Positions 45,099 to 52,885 of a stretch of DNA of 64,000 bases are shown here, one piece after another (positions within the stretch are counted from its first letter, which is position 1; each line of letters begins with the position of its first letter). Origin of the DNA: Lutibacter litoralis. GTDB taxonomy: Bacteria > Bacteroidota > Bacteroidia > Flavobacteriales > Flavobacteriaceae. The translations under genes were made by a program, and so were the position numbers. The notes below the pieces were generated by a model. That model saw nothing but the letters and a program-made list of their open reading frames with translations. It was not told the DNA's origin and made no database searches. The stretch covers positions 304,212 to 368,211 of the forward strand of contig NZ_BMNS01000001.1 of NCBI RefSeq assembly GCF_014646675.1, in the 5' to 3' direction.

Positions 45099-47234
45099 TT
45101 ATTCTTTATTTAAAGCTTTTAATACGCGTTCTGGTGTAATTGGCATTCTATTTACTCTTGCTCCACAAGCGTCAAATACAGCGTTTGCAATAGCTCCTCC
45201 CACACAAATAATTGCAGGTTCTCCACCACCTTGAGGCTTTGAATCCATTTTATCAATAAATACACATTCAATTTCTGGAGTATTAGAAAATTTGGTAATG
45301 GTATAATTACTGAAATTTCTAGATTTTACAAGACCTCCGTTAAACTTAACATCTTCATACAAAGCATAACCTAAGCCCATTGTGATTCCTCCTTCAGTTT
45401 GAACAGTTGCACCATGTGGATTCACAACTTGACCCATATCTTGTGAACAAACCACTTTAATTGGAGTCACAACTCCTGTGTTTTTATCAACATGCACTTC
45501 AGCTATCATTACAACACTAGTTCCTGCATCTTCACCAAGCGCGATTCCAAAACCGTGGCCTTCTTTTTTTGTTCTATTCCAACCAAACTTTTCAGCTCCT
45601 AATTTTAGAGCAGCGATCATATTATTGCTTTTCAAATTCTTTATTCTGAATTCTAACGGATCAATTCCAGCTTTAAAAGCAGTAACATCTATATGAGATT
45701 CACGTGCAAATGTGGTTGAATTATTTCCAGGTGCACGCCATGCTCCCGTTCCAAATGGATGAATATCACGTTCATTAAACATTCTGGTTCTGTTATTTTC
45801 TACATCGTAAAACAATTTTGTTCCACGTGTTCCTGCACAATAAATGTCGAATTCCCATAAATTCAATTTTCCATTTTCATCAACACCTGAAGTTACATTC
45901 ATAACTGCAGCTGGTCTAAATTTATCGTACATAAATTCCTCTCTTCTACTCCAAACCAATTGCACTGGTTTTTTACAACTTTTAGCAATTAAAGCCGCTT
46001 CAATAGCTTGTTGATTGTAAATTTTTCCACCAAAACCACCCCCTAAAAATATTTGCTTAACGTGTACATTCTCTTTAGGAATTTCCAAGGCTTTTGCTAA
46101 TTGATCTTGGGTTCCAAAAGGAGTTTGGGTTGAAGTCCAAATAGTTAATTTATCATCTTCAAAATAACAAGTCGCTGTATGCGTTTCCATAGGAGCGTGA
46201 GCTTTATAACCATCTTGGTATTGCGCTTTTATAACATATTCTGAAGCTGCTTTTCCTACCTCAAGCAAACCTCCTTCTTGAAATATATTATTATCTGAAA
46301 TGTTATCTTCTAAATATTTAAAAATAGTTTCGTTGTCCATTTTTTGTTCTGGAGCATTCCAAGTAACTTTTACTTTTCTAGCAGCTTTTGTAGCTACTTC
46401 AGGATCTGAGTGTACAACCGCAACCAAATCACCTTCATTTATCAATTCAACACCAAAAAAACTTTCTAATTGAGAAGCATCAACCTGTACTTTTTTTGAA
46501 CCCACAACTTTAGGACGCACAACTGTTGCATACACCATTCCTGGTAATTTAATATCACCTGAATACATAGCAGTTCCTGTTACTTTTGCAATAGCATCAG
46601 TACTTATAATAGGTTTTCCAATAAGTTTAAATTCAGAAGCTTTTTTAATGGTTGGTTTCTTTTCAAGATTTTTTACAATCCTTTTTCCTTCGGTTAATTC
46701 GGCATAGGTTACTTTATTTGAAGGATTTTCAGTCTCACAAATAATGCCATTATCAAGTTTTAAACTAGCTTCTGAAACTCCAAATTTTGTAGCTGCTAAA
46801 TCAATTAATATTTCTCGTGCTTCAGCTGCAGCAGCTCTTAAAACAGGATCTGCAAAACGTGTGGTTAAAGAACCCCAAGTTCCCGCATCATAAGGACATA
46901 ATTCGGTGTCTCCCATTACCATATCCACCAAATTAATAGGAACACCAAGTTCATCTGCTACCACTTGTGCTAAGGAAGTTATAATTCCCTGTCCCATTTC
47001 AATTTTACCTGTATAACAATTTATGCGTCCGTCTTCTTTTATATGTATATAAGCATTAAAATTTGGCGTATCGTCTGATTTATTTTGGCCCCAACCATCT
47101 AATAATGACATTTTTCCTAAACAAAAAACTACAATAATACCACCCCCTAATTTTTTAAGAAAGTCTCTTCTGTCTAAAGAAATAGGTTCATTTACATCGC
47201 TAAAATAGAGTTCATCAATTTTATCTGGTTTCAT
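45099..47234 (-). CDS. Molybdenum hydroxylase large subunit (IorB-like, Tat-exported)
   Basis: A 711-residue xanthine-dehydrogenase-family protein binding molybdopterin, akin to isoquinoline 1-oxidoreductase beta subunit. The N-terminus has a twin-arginine signal (DRRDFLKKLGGG then a hydrophobic stretch), so the folded enzyme is exported. Cofactor-region motifs include GGGFGGKIYNQQ, GTGAWRAPGNN and QGGGEPAIICVGGAIANAVFDA. The small [2Fe-2S] subunit gene ends two bases upstream. No molybdenum-cofactor genes and no cytochrome partner are adjacent. Substrate unknown (aldehyde or N-heterocycle). Confidence 0.88.
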   Translation of the reverse strand: MKPDKIDELYFSDVNEPISLDRRDFLKKLGGGIIVVFCLGKMSLLDGWGQNKSDDTPNFNAYIHIKEDGRINCYTGKIEMGQGIITSLAQVVADELGVPINLVDMVMGDTELCPYDAGTWGSLTTRFADPVLRAAAAEAREILIDLAATKFGVSEASLKLDNGIICETENPSNKVTYAELTEGKRIVKNLEKKPTIKKASEFKLIGKPIISTDAIAKVTGTAMYSGDIKLPGMVYATVVRPKVVGSKKVQVDASQLESFFGVELINEGDLVAVVHSDPEVATKAARKVKVTWNAPEQKMDNETIFKYLEDNISDNNIFQEGGLLEVGKAASEYVIKAQYQDGYKAHAPMETHTATCYFEDDKLTIWTSTQTPFGTQDQLAKALEIPKENVHVKQIFLGGGFGGKIYNQQAIEAALIAKSCKKPVQLVWSRREEFMYDKFRPAAVMNVTSGVDENGKLNLWEFDIYCAGTRGTKLFYDVENNRTRMFNERDIHPFGTGAWRAPGNNSTTFARESHIDVTAFKAGIDPLEFRIKNLKSNNMIAALKLGAEKFGWNRTKKEGHGFGIALGEDAGTSVVMIAEVHVDKNTGVVTPIKVVCSQDMGQVVNPHGATVQTEGGITMGLGYALYEDVKFNGGLVKSRNFSNYTITKFSNTPEIECVFIDKMDSKPQGGGEPAIICVGGAIANAVFDACGARVNRMPITPERVLKALNKE

Positions 47235-47236
47235 AA

Positions 47237-47713
47237 TTAAAATGTTTTAGAGAGTTGTTTTGAGGCTTTTTCAATTGCTTCTATAATTCTACCATACGAA
47301 CCACATCTGCATAAATTAGTGTCCATGGCTGTAATTATTTCTTCTCGAGTTGGATTCGGATTTTTTAATAAAAGTCCATATGCATTCATTATCATTCCAG
47401 GCGTACAAAAACCACATTGAAGTGCATCCGTTTTTACAAAAGCTTCTTGAATTGGGTGTAAATTAGTACTAGTTCCAATACCTTCAATTGTAATTATTTC
47501 TTTATTTGCTACATCTTCAATAAATGTCATGCAAGAACGTGTTACTTCATTGTTTACCAAAACAGTACAAGCTCCGCAATCTCCTAATCCACAGCCATAT
47601 TTAGTTCCTGTTTCATCTAAATAAGTGCGAATAACTGTTAATAAAGACTCATCTCCTTGAACCTCTACCGTTACATTTTTTGAATTCAATTTAAAATTAA
47701 TTGATTGTTTCAT
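47237..47713 (-). CDS. Molybdenum hydroxylase [2Fe-2S] subunit (IorA-like)
   Basis: A 158-residue iron-sulfur subunit. The N-terminal plant-type ferredoxin cluster uses CGLGDCGACTVLV and a later Cys in TRSCM; the C-terminal cluster uses CGFCTPGM and CRCGSYGRI. It transfers electrons from the molybdenum site of the adjacent large subunit. It has no export signal itself, so it is presumably carried across as a complex with the Tat-directed large subunit. Confidence 0.92.
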   Translation of the reverse strand: MKQSINFKLNSKNVTVEVQGDESLLTVIRTYLDETGTKYGCGLGDCGACTVLVNNEVTRSCMTFIEDVANKEIITIEGIGTSTNLHPIQEAFVKTDALQCGFCTPGMIMNAYGLLLKNPNPTREEIITAMDTNLCRCGSYGRIIEAIEKASKQLSKTF

Positions 47714-47826
47714 CTGTATATATTTAGTGTTCTTTATTAGTCATATAAAACATTTAAATAAGCTTTATCAAGTGAGAACAAATTTTAAGTACTCATCGTT
47801 TTATTGTTCATTTTATAAGTTCTTAC

Positions 47827-47847
47827 AACTAACTTTTAAAGTTAGTT
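47827..47847. promoter_or_regulatory. Operator-like palindrome upstream of the hydroxylase operon
   Basis: Perfect 10-bp arms AACTAACTTT and AAAGTTAGTT around one central base, about 115 bases upstream of the small-subunit start. Size and symmetry fit a dimeric repressor site. It lacks a T-run, so it is not a terminator. Confidence 0.5.
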
Positions 47848-47978
47848 ATTATTAAAACTTTGTACAATACCAACTTCTAATTTTGAGTGATTATAAATAA
47901 TTTAAAACCACATTTTTTATTTCTTTTATTTTCCATGTAACATTTTTATTTTTTTCACTACAAATAGATACAATAAGT

Positions 47979-48010
47979 TTTGAATTAAATTTTAAAACAT
48001 TGTATCTTTA
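47979..48010 (+). promoter_or_regulatory. Promoter of the SPFH-ybjQ operon
   Basis: TTTG (47979) and TATCTTTA (48003-48010, one mismatch to TAnnTTTG) with a 20-base spacer, 33 bases before the start codon. Confidence 0.45.
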
Positions 48011-48042
48011 AAACGCTTATTAATCTTTAAAATTTTTCAGAA

Positions 48043-48972
48043 ATGGTTGGAACATATATTTTTATTTTTATTCTGGTTGTAATTGTAGTAACTGGTTTAT
48101 TTACTGTTAAACAACAAACAAATGCTGTAATTGAACGCTTTGGAAAATACCAAAGTATTCGAGGTGCAGGTTTACAACTTAAAATACCAATTGTAGATAA
48201 AGTTGCTGGTCGTGTTAATTTACGCGTGCAACAATTAGATGTAATTGTTGAAACAAAAACAAAAGATGATGTTTTTGTACATTTAAAAATTTCTGTTCAA
48301 TTTTTAATTAGACCAGATCATGTTTATGATGCGTTTTATAAACTTCAAAATCCACATGAACAAATTACATCCTTTATTTTTGATGTTGTGCGTGCTGAAG
48401 TTCCAAAAATGATATTAGATGATGTTTTTGAAAAGAAAGAAGAAATTGCTTTAGCAATTCAACGCGATCTAAAACAAGCCATGTTAGAATATGGTTACGA
48501 TATAATTAAAGCTTTAGTAACCGATATTGATCCTGATGAAAAGGTAAAAATAGCAATGAACCGTATTAATGCTGCTGATAGAGAAAAAATTGCAGCACAA
48601 CATGAAGGTGATGCACAACGTATTTTAATTGTTGAACGTGCAAAAGCTGAAGCTGAAAGTAAACGTTTACAAGGTAAAGGTATCGCTGATCAACGTAGAG
48701 AAATTGCGCGTGGATTAGAAGAGAGTGTTGATGTTTTAAACAGAGCTGGTATTAATAGCCAAGAAGCTTCTGCCCTAATTGTAATTACACAACATTATGA
48801 TACGCTACAAAGTATTGGATCTGATACAAAATCGAATTTAATTTTATTACCAAATAATCCAAATGCTGCAAGTTCTATGTTAAATGATATGGTTTCTAGC
48901 TTAGTAGCAGCGAATAAAATAAATGAATCTTCTCACGAAGAAGTAAAAGACACTAAAAATAATAAAAAATAA
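48043..48972 (+). CDS. SPFH/Band 7 (stomatin-like) membrane protein
   Basis: A 309-residue protein with an N-terminal membrane helix ([15 protein letters not shown]), the stomatin-like signature [19 protein letters not shown], a SPFH core, and an Ala/Glu-rich coiled coil ([19 protein letters not shown], residues about 165-230). Such proteins form large ring oligomers organising membrane microdomains or proteases. The ybjQ start overlaps its stop by one base (TAATG), so the two are coupled. Confidence 0.9.
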   Translation: MVGTYIFIFILVVIVVTGLFTVKQQTNAVIERFGKYQSIRGAGLQLKIPIVDKVAGRVNLRVQQLDVIVETKTKDDVFVHLKISVQFLIRPDHVYDAFYKLQNPHEQITSFIFDVVRAEVPKMILDDVFEKKEEIALAIQRDLKQAMLEYGYDIIKALVTDIDPDEKVKIAMNRINAADREKIAAQHEGDAQRILIVERAKAEAESKRLQGKGIADQRREIARGLEESVDVLNRAGINSQEASALIVITQHYDTLQSIGSDTKSNLILLPNNPNAASSMLNDMVSSLVAANKINESSHEEVKDTKNNKK

Positions 48973-49301
48973 TGATATTATCTACTACAAATACTATTGA
49001 AACACATCCAGTAAAAGAGTATTTAGGTATTGTATCTGGTGAAACCATTATTGGTGCAAATATTTTTAAAGACTTTTTTGCAGGAATTAGAGATATTGTT
49101 GGTGGAAGATCTGGCTCTTATGAAAGGGTGTTGAGAGAAGCTAAAGAAACTGCTTTAAAAGAAATGGAAGAACAAGCTTTTAAATTGGGTGCAACGGCTA
49201 TAATTGGGATTGATTTGGACTCAAACATAAAGGGTATAATAACGTTATCACATCTACAAACATTGCTCAAAAATATAAAACGTATCAAGGGCAAGAATTG
49301 A
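48972..49301 (+). pseudogene. YbjQ/UPF0145 protein, 3' end replaced by an integrative element
   Basis: The first 83 codons encode a normal YbjQ family protein ([13 protein letters not shown]-type start, [29 protein letters not shown]). At codon 83 the gene runs into the left end of an inserted element, and 26 unrelated residues follow before a stop. The missing end (YETVGKNGGMLMVTASGTAVKI) lies 11.5 kb away at 60752-60821. The chimeric product has 109 residues instead of 105 and lacks the last strands of the fold, so it is probably non-functional. Confidence 0.93.
49213..49219. repeat. attL core of the integrative element (ATTTGGA)
   Basis: Left copy of the 7-bp direct repeat flanking the element. 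On its left is intact ybjQ, on its right the Rhs tail. The Rhs reading frame runs through the core as (A)TTT GGA CTC AAA, so the core belongs to the Rhs-like end as well as to ybjQ. Confidence 0.8.
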
Positions 49302-50068
49302 CCGATGAACTAGGATATAATATGCTAGAGTTCAAGTATAGACATTATGACCCCGCTATTGCAAGGTTTGTGACAATAGACCCTTTAGCAGATGAGTATA
49401 CATATAATTCTACCTATGCTTTTCAGGAAAATAAACTTGGATTAGGTATTGAATTAGAAGGACTTGAATTAAAGTTAGTTGGGCGTGGTATGAATAATAT
49501 ACAATCTGGTACTACACGGCAAATTAGTGAGTCAATGAACATAAATAGAAGTAAACAAATTAATTCTACTGATAATTTAAAATCAAGTATCGCTCAAGAA
49601 GAAAGAAATGTAGAAATTAACGGTGCTAAGAATCAAATTATGAAAGGTGCGACTGAAGCTGGTATCGGTTCTATTGACCTTGGTGCAAGTGGATTACAAA
49701 ATCTAGGTACAGCGATGGAAATAACTGGGACAGCGGCTCTTATTCCGTCTGCTGGAACATCAGTGACATTGGTAGGATTAGGGAAATTAGTATCAGGCAT
49801 TGGAACCGCCTTTAAAATGGCAGCTAATAATCTTAAAGGTGATGATACTGCAAATTATGCAGAGGGTGCTACTGCTGCCGTTGGAGTACTAACTGGTGGT
49901 TTAGCAGATGAAGCATTGTCGGCTACTAAAAAAGTATCAGATTTGTCAAAAAATAATGAATTAATTCAAGAAACTATATTTCAGCTCACTGGATTTTCGT
50001 GGAATTATACAAGTAAAAAAGTAGCGGATAAATTAGTTCAGGAAACTAAAGATAAAGATTATGAATAA
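49214..50068 (+). pseudogene. Rhs C-terminal tail (toxin tip) without its body
   Basis: The frame opens inside the att core and reads [16 protein letters not shown], then the Rhs core-end motifs [17 protein letters not shown] and HYDPAIARFVTIDPLA, then about 200 variable residues. All YD repeats are missing because the gene begins at the junction. The variable part has Gly/Ala-rich hydrophobic stretches (about 49,660-49,800) suggesting a membrane-active tip; I see no nuclease motif. It is out of frame with ybjQ. A TTG at 49298 overlapping the ybjQ stop (TTGA) is the only obvious reinitiation point. Confidence 0.85.
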
Positions 50069-50240
50069 TAATATTTTTATTGGAATTATATTTGTAGGCA
50101 TTGCAATTCTTTTTGTCCTTTATAATGTATTTAGAAAAAAAAGTGAAAATTACTCGACACAAGCTGTTTTAATTAAATCTTGGTTAATTGCAATAATATT
50201 ATTTGTTTATGGAATGTATTTAATATTTAGAGATGTATAA
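50061..50240 (+). CDS. 59-residue two-helix membrane protein, candidate immunity protein
   Basis: A short frame overlapping the last 8 bases of the Rhs tail and the first 8 bases of the lipoprotein gene, so all three are translationally linked. It has two hydrophobic helices (about residues 5-23 and 37-56) separated by a charged loop (RKKSENYSTQ). Overlap with a polymorphic-toxin tip is the classic immunity-gene position, and a membrane protein would suit a pore-forming tip. No family is recognised. Confidence 0.6.
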   Translation: MNNNIFIGIIFVGIAILFVLYNVFRKKSENYSTQAVLIKSWLIAIILFVYGMYLIFRDV

Positions 50241-50658
50241 AAAAATATTTTGCCTTTTTGCTATCATTTTTGCTTTCATTGGATGTGTCTCAAATCAAAG
50301 TGGAATTAAAGAAGGTGAATTTGAATTGTATGAAAATGAAAAATATCTAGGTAGGATATTTAGATTAAAGAATTATCAAGTTGAATTATATAACAACGAA
50401 CCAGTATTTATTGCTAGACTGGAATGGATTTCAGATTCGATATGTAATTTAATTGGAACTAAAATTAATCCAGTGGATATTGATACTGTTGTTTTTCGTA
50501 ATACTTTTGAGAGAATTGAACAAAATAAATTTAGAATATTCATTACTCCAATAAATTCAAGTATTGAATATAGCTTTAAAGGTATATTAAATAAGAAAAG
50601 TGATAAGATACCAAGCAAATATTTGGATACCTTAATTTATTTGAACAATTTGGATTAG
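50233..50658 (+). CDS. Putative lipoprotein beside the Rhs tail
   Basis: A 141-residue protein with a lipoprotein signal (MYKKIFCLFAIIFAFIGC, lipid Cys at 18), then a beta-rich domain (GEFELYENEKYLGRIFRL, FRIFITPINSSIEYSFKG). Family unknown. It is overlapped by the 59-residue gene and followed by a terminator, so tail, membrane protein and lipoprotein form one block. It could be the immunity protein or a second part of immunity. Confidence 0.65.
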   Translation: MYKKIFCLFAIIFAFIGCVSNQSGIKEGEFELYENEKYLGRIFRLKNYQVELYNNEPVFIARLEWISDSICNLIGTKINPVDIDTVVFRNTFERIEQNKFRIFITPINSSIEYSFKGILNKKSDKIPSKYLDTLIYLNNLD

Positions 50659-50709
50659 AAGTCACAAAAGAGAATAATAGATTGGATTTATAATAAATTT
50701 CAAAAATAT

Positions 50710-50741
50710 ATGAGCACGCTATATTGTGTGCTCATTTTCTT
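50710..50741 (+). terminator. Terminator closing the Rhs-tail block
   Basis: Stem TGAGCAC / GTGCTCA with a ten-base loop, followed by TTTTCTTTT. It ends the plus-strand block of Rhs tail, membrane protein and lipoprotein. Confidence 0.75.
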
Positions 50742-50772
50742 TTACAAAATTTCATTTAAAATACTTCTATAC

Positions 50773-51015
50773 TCACGACCTAAGCCACTTATATAAATTC
50801 ACCAGACCAAACACAACCAAAAGCACCAATGATGCTATGAGGTTTAGCACGATGCCAATAGCCGATAGGCTTTCACCAATTGATACGGATTGTTGTTTTA
50901 TCTGAGCAGATTTAAAAGCACGGGTCCAGTGTTCAGCTTCTAGGTCATATTTTAACCGAGTGCTAGAACTATTATCGTTTGGTCTCCATTTGTAATCTTT
51001 ATTATCTATTGCCAT
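50773..51015 (-). CDS. Small tail-anchored membrane protein of the element
   Basis: An 80-residue protein: polar N-terminus (MAIDNKDYKWRPNDNSSS), an amphipathic middle (EAEHWTRAFKSAQIKQQSV), and one C-terminal membrane helix (about residues 52-74) ending YKWLRS. No family recognised. It is last of the minus-strand genes in this part of the element, convergent with the Rhs-tail block. Confidence 0.55.
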   Translation of the reverse strand: MAIDNKDYKWRPNDNSSSTRLKYDLEAEHWTRAFKSAQIKQQSVSIGESLSAIGIVLNLIASLVLLVVFGLVNLYKWLRS

Positions 51016-51260
51016 AATTGTAATTATTTACTACAAGGATAGGTAATTTTATTGGAAATAAAAACCTGGTAATCTGGAAGTTACCTTATTTTTAACATGT
51101 ATTGGAATATTGCACCCATAAGCCGCATTTAAACCTCTCAGGGTGCGTTCTCTGGTCATTTCATTGGATAGCGATATTACGTGATGCTTCAGATTTAGGG
51201 CTGCTTAAATCGCTTAAAAATTGGTTGGCTTTCTTGTGGTGATTCAGATATTTATTGTAG

Positions 51261-51476
51261 ATGAACATTGAAAATATTGATACTGAAATTGAGTACTGTG
51301 AGTTACAATTGAAATTGGCTACTTGTGACGATGCTATATGCGAATACAACCACGAACTAACCAATCTCAGGTTTAAAAAACACTTGGAACTACTTAAACA
51401 AAAGGTGAATAAAATAACTACTCGCCAACCATCTGTACTGGACCTATTTCATAAATACTTCCCAATTCAGTTTTGA
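51261..51476 (+). CDS. Small predicted coiled-coil protein
   Basis: A 71-residue frame, MNIENIDTEIEYCELQLKL and so on, with heptad-like spacing of Leu/Ile and alternating charge, typical of a short coiled coil. It overlaps convergently the end of the beta-flower gene by 33 bases. The opposite-strand frame here (51161-51364) has a less natural composition. Function unknown, moderate confidence that it is expressed. Confidence 0.4.
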   Translation: MNIENIDTEIEYCELQLKLATCDDAICEYNHELTNLRFKKHLELLKQKVNKITTRQPSVLDLFHKYFPIQF

Positions 51477-51794
51477 CCAACTCGGTTTTGATGGTTTAGC
51501 AGATGGTGCTGGCGGTGCTACTTTGGTCGATGCTCTTGATTTCTTGATTGGCTTATTTGGTAATGATTTAAGTGATGGCAGTGATGGTCCACCTTTAGCT
51601 CCTTTTAGAAAACCCACCACATTTCCATTGTAATCTCTAAAAAAGCTTTGCTTTAGTGTACCACAGTATTGAGATTTGTGATTGTACACCGCATTACCGA
51701 TTAGATAACCTATGAAATAGCCATTGGTTGTATATAGGTCTTTACCTGAGAGCCACCCAACGGTGAAACCTTGTTTGTTATAAATTGCTTGCAT
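51444..51794 (-). CDS. 4-fold beta flower domain protein
   Basis: A 116-residue protein whose first 65 residues consist of four short Gly/Asn/Tyr repeats (YNKQGFTVGWLSG, TNGYFIGYLIGN, YNHKSQYCGTLKQ, DYNGNVVGFLKG). This resembles the 4-fold beta flower domain, of unknown function. A Ser/Pro/Lys-rich low-complexity tail follows. It overlaps the HUH gene by 17 bases, so the two are probably translated together. Confidence 0.65.
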   Translation of the reverse strand: MQAIYNKQGFTVGWLSGKDLYTTNGYFIGYLIGNAVYNHKSQYCGTLKQSFFRDYNGNVVGFLKGAKGGPSLPSLKSLPNKPIKKSRASTKVAPPAPSAKPSKPSWSKLNWEVFMK

Positions 51795-52455
51795 CTTTTA
51801 TCTTTTTAATGTTGATACCATCTGATTCTAGGTTATTTCCCAATACGCCCCAATACAAACCATTCAAGTTCTTGTCCATCTCTTTACAGATATAGAATAT
51901 GGCTGCATATTCATAATCAAAACGCTGAACATCTATAATACCAATAGGTTCTAATGCTTGTAAAAGTTCTTTAACCTGATATAGCTTCAAGCCTGATTTT
52001 AGTACTAGGTGGTTGTGGTTGCCTTTGCTAATTGAAAAAGTTTCAGTAGTATAGAACATACGAGTGTTACCACTTGTGGAACTAGATTCTAATTCACAAT
52101 ATAGCTCGTTCATGAGCGTCATGCACTCCATCTTAGATTTTGGCTCCTGATAGGTAACTGTAACAAAGTAATCCCAGTTTAAAAATGATAAGTGTTGTTC
52201 TAGTGTATCGTTACGATGCATGCACTCAATGGTATTGGATAGGCTTCGGTTTCTTTGGATTAGTTCGAACAGTTCAGTACTTACAAACTGTTCCATCATC
52301 TTAAAGCTGTACTTGTATGGTTTGGATTTCATTTTGAACCAATCTAACGCTGGATTCTCTAATAATAGCTTATCTCTTCTTCTTTCAAGTGTTCTTACCG
52401 ATATGTTACATACACTGCTGAACTCTTTTGTTGTATACCAATTTTTTAGTTTCAT
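51778..52455 (-). CDS. HTH plus HUH-type endonuclease, putative replication or mobilisation initiator
   Basis: A 225-residue protein. The N-terminus has an excisionase/MerR-like helix-turn-helix (WYTTKEFSSVCNISVRTLERR). The central part shows the three motifs of HUH nicking enzymes in order: YFVTVTYQ (motif 1), an E followed by GNHNHLVLK (motif 2, HxH metal site) and FYICKEMDK (motif 3, nicking Tyr with Lys). This fits a rolling-circle Rep or a compact relaxase. It is smaller than typical relaxases. The 430-base non-coding region upstream could hold its nick site. Confidence 0.6.
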   Translation of the reverse strand: MKLKNWYTTKEFSSVCNISVRTLERRRDKLLLENPALDWFKMKSKPYKYSFKMMEQFVSTELFELIQRNRSLSNTIECMHRNDTLEQHLSFLNWDYFVTVTYQEPKSKMECMTLMNELYCELESSSTSGNTRMFYTTETFSISKGNHNHLVLKSGLKLYQVKELLQALEPIGIIDVQRFDYEYAAIFYICKEMDKNLNGLYWGVLGNNLESDGINIKKIKDASNL

Positions 52456-52885
52456 ATTCTTGTTTTGTTTACTATAGGGCGCAAGACCTTAATACAAGGG
52501 AGCTTGCTGTTATTTATTAATCATACGTCATTTGTCCTCAAAGTCAATAGTTTAGCTCAAATTTTTCTAAATAATTTTAAGTGACATTTGTCGTGATACT
52601 TATTTTTGCTTATCAATTGCTCTCTATTATATATATAACCGAATGCCAAAAAAATCGACTAATGTCATATTATGTATATAAGGGAGTTTCTTTGGAGGCC
52701 ATCTGTGAGAATGTAATTACCTGATAATAGAGTGGTTACACACATAGGGAGGTCCGACCCCTTACTTAGATTTTTGTGTAAAATAATTTGATATTGATTT
52801 TTATCGTCATAACCAGAGGGTGCTGGAGCCCTACGGATATGGAAGCCTAGCATCAAAATACTCCTAACGACATATTTCTAACAAC
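52456..52885. other. Non-coding region upstream of the HUH gene, possible origin
   Basis: No convincing gene. It contains a repeated CATTTGTC (near 52531 and 52587), an A/T tract with TATATATATA (about 52630), a hairpin-forming GGTCCGACC (52751-52759) within AGGG...CCCT, and a second hairpin AGGGT/GCCCT (52817-52832). Compact G/C-rich hairpins in an A/T-rich stretch beside an HUH gene fit a replication or transfer origin, or a structured RNA. Confidence 0.4.

Larger units (their letters stand above)
47714..48042. other. Intergenic region between divergent operons
   Basis: A strongly A/T-rich region. It holds a 21-bp operator-like palindrome (47827-47847) and a plus-strand promoter before the SPFH gene. 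I see no further gene or RNA. Confidence 0.6.

Noticed and set aside
45817-45832. TTCCACGTGTTCC inside the hydroxylase gene as a third parS
   Set aside because: The second arm does not match; coding sequence explains it.
51161-51364. 67-residue minus-strand reading frame opposite the small coiled-coil gene
   Set aside because: It has poor composition; the plus-strand frame with heptad-like spacing is the more credible of the two.
52665-52856. 63-residue minus-strand reading frame
   Set aside because: Composition is not protein-like, it overlaps the hairpins of the putative origin, and no promoter or neighbour supports it.
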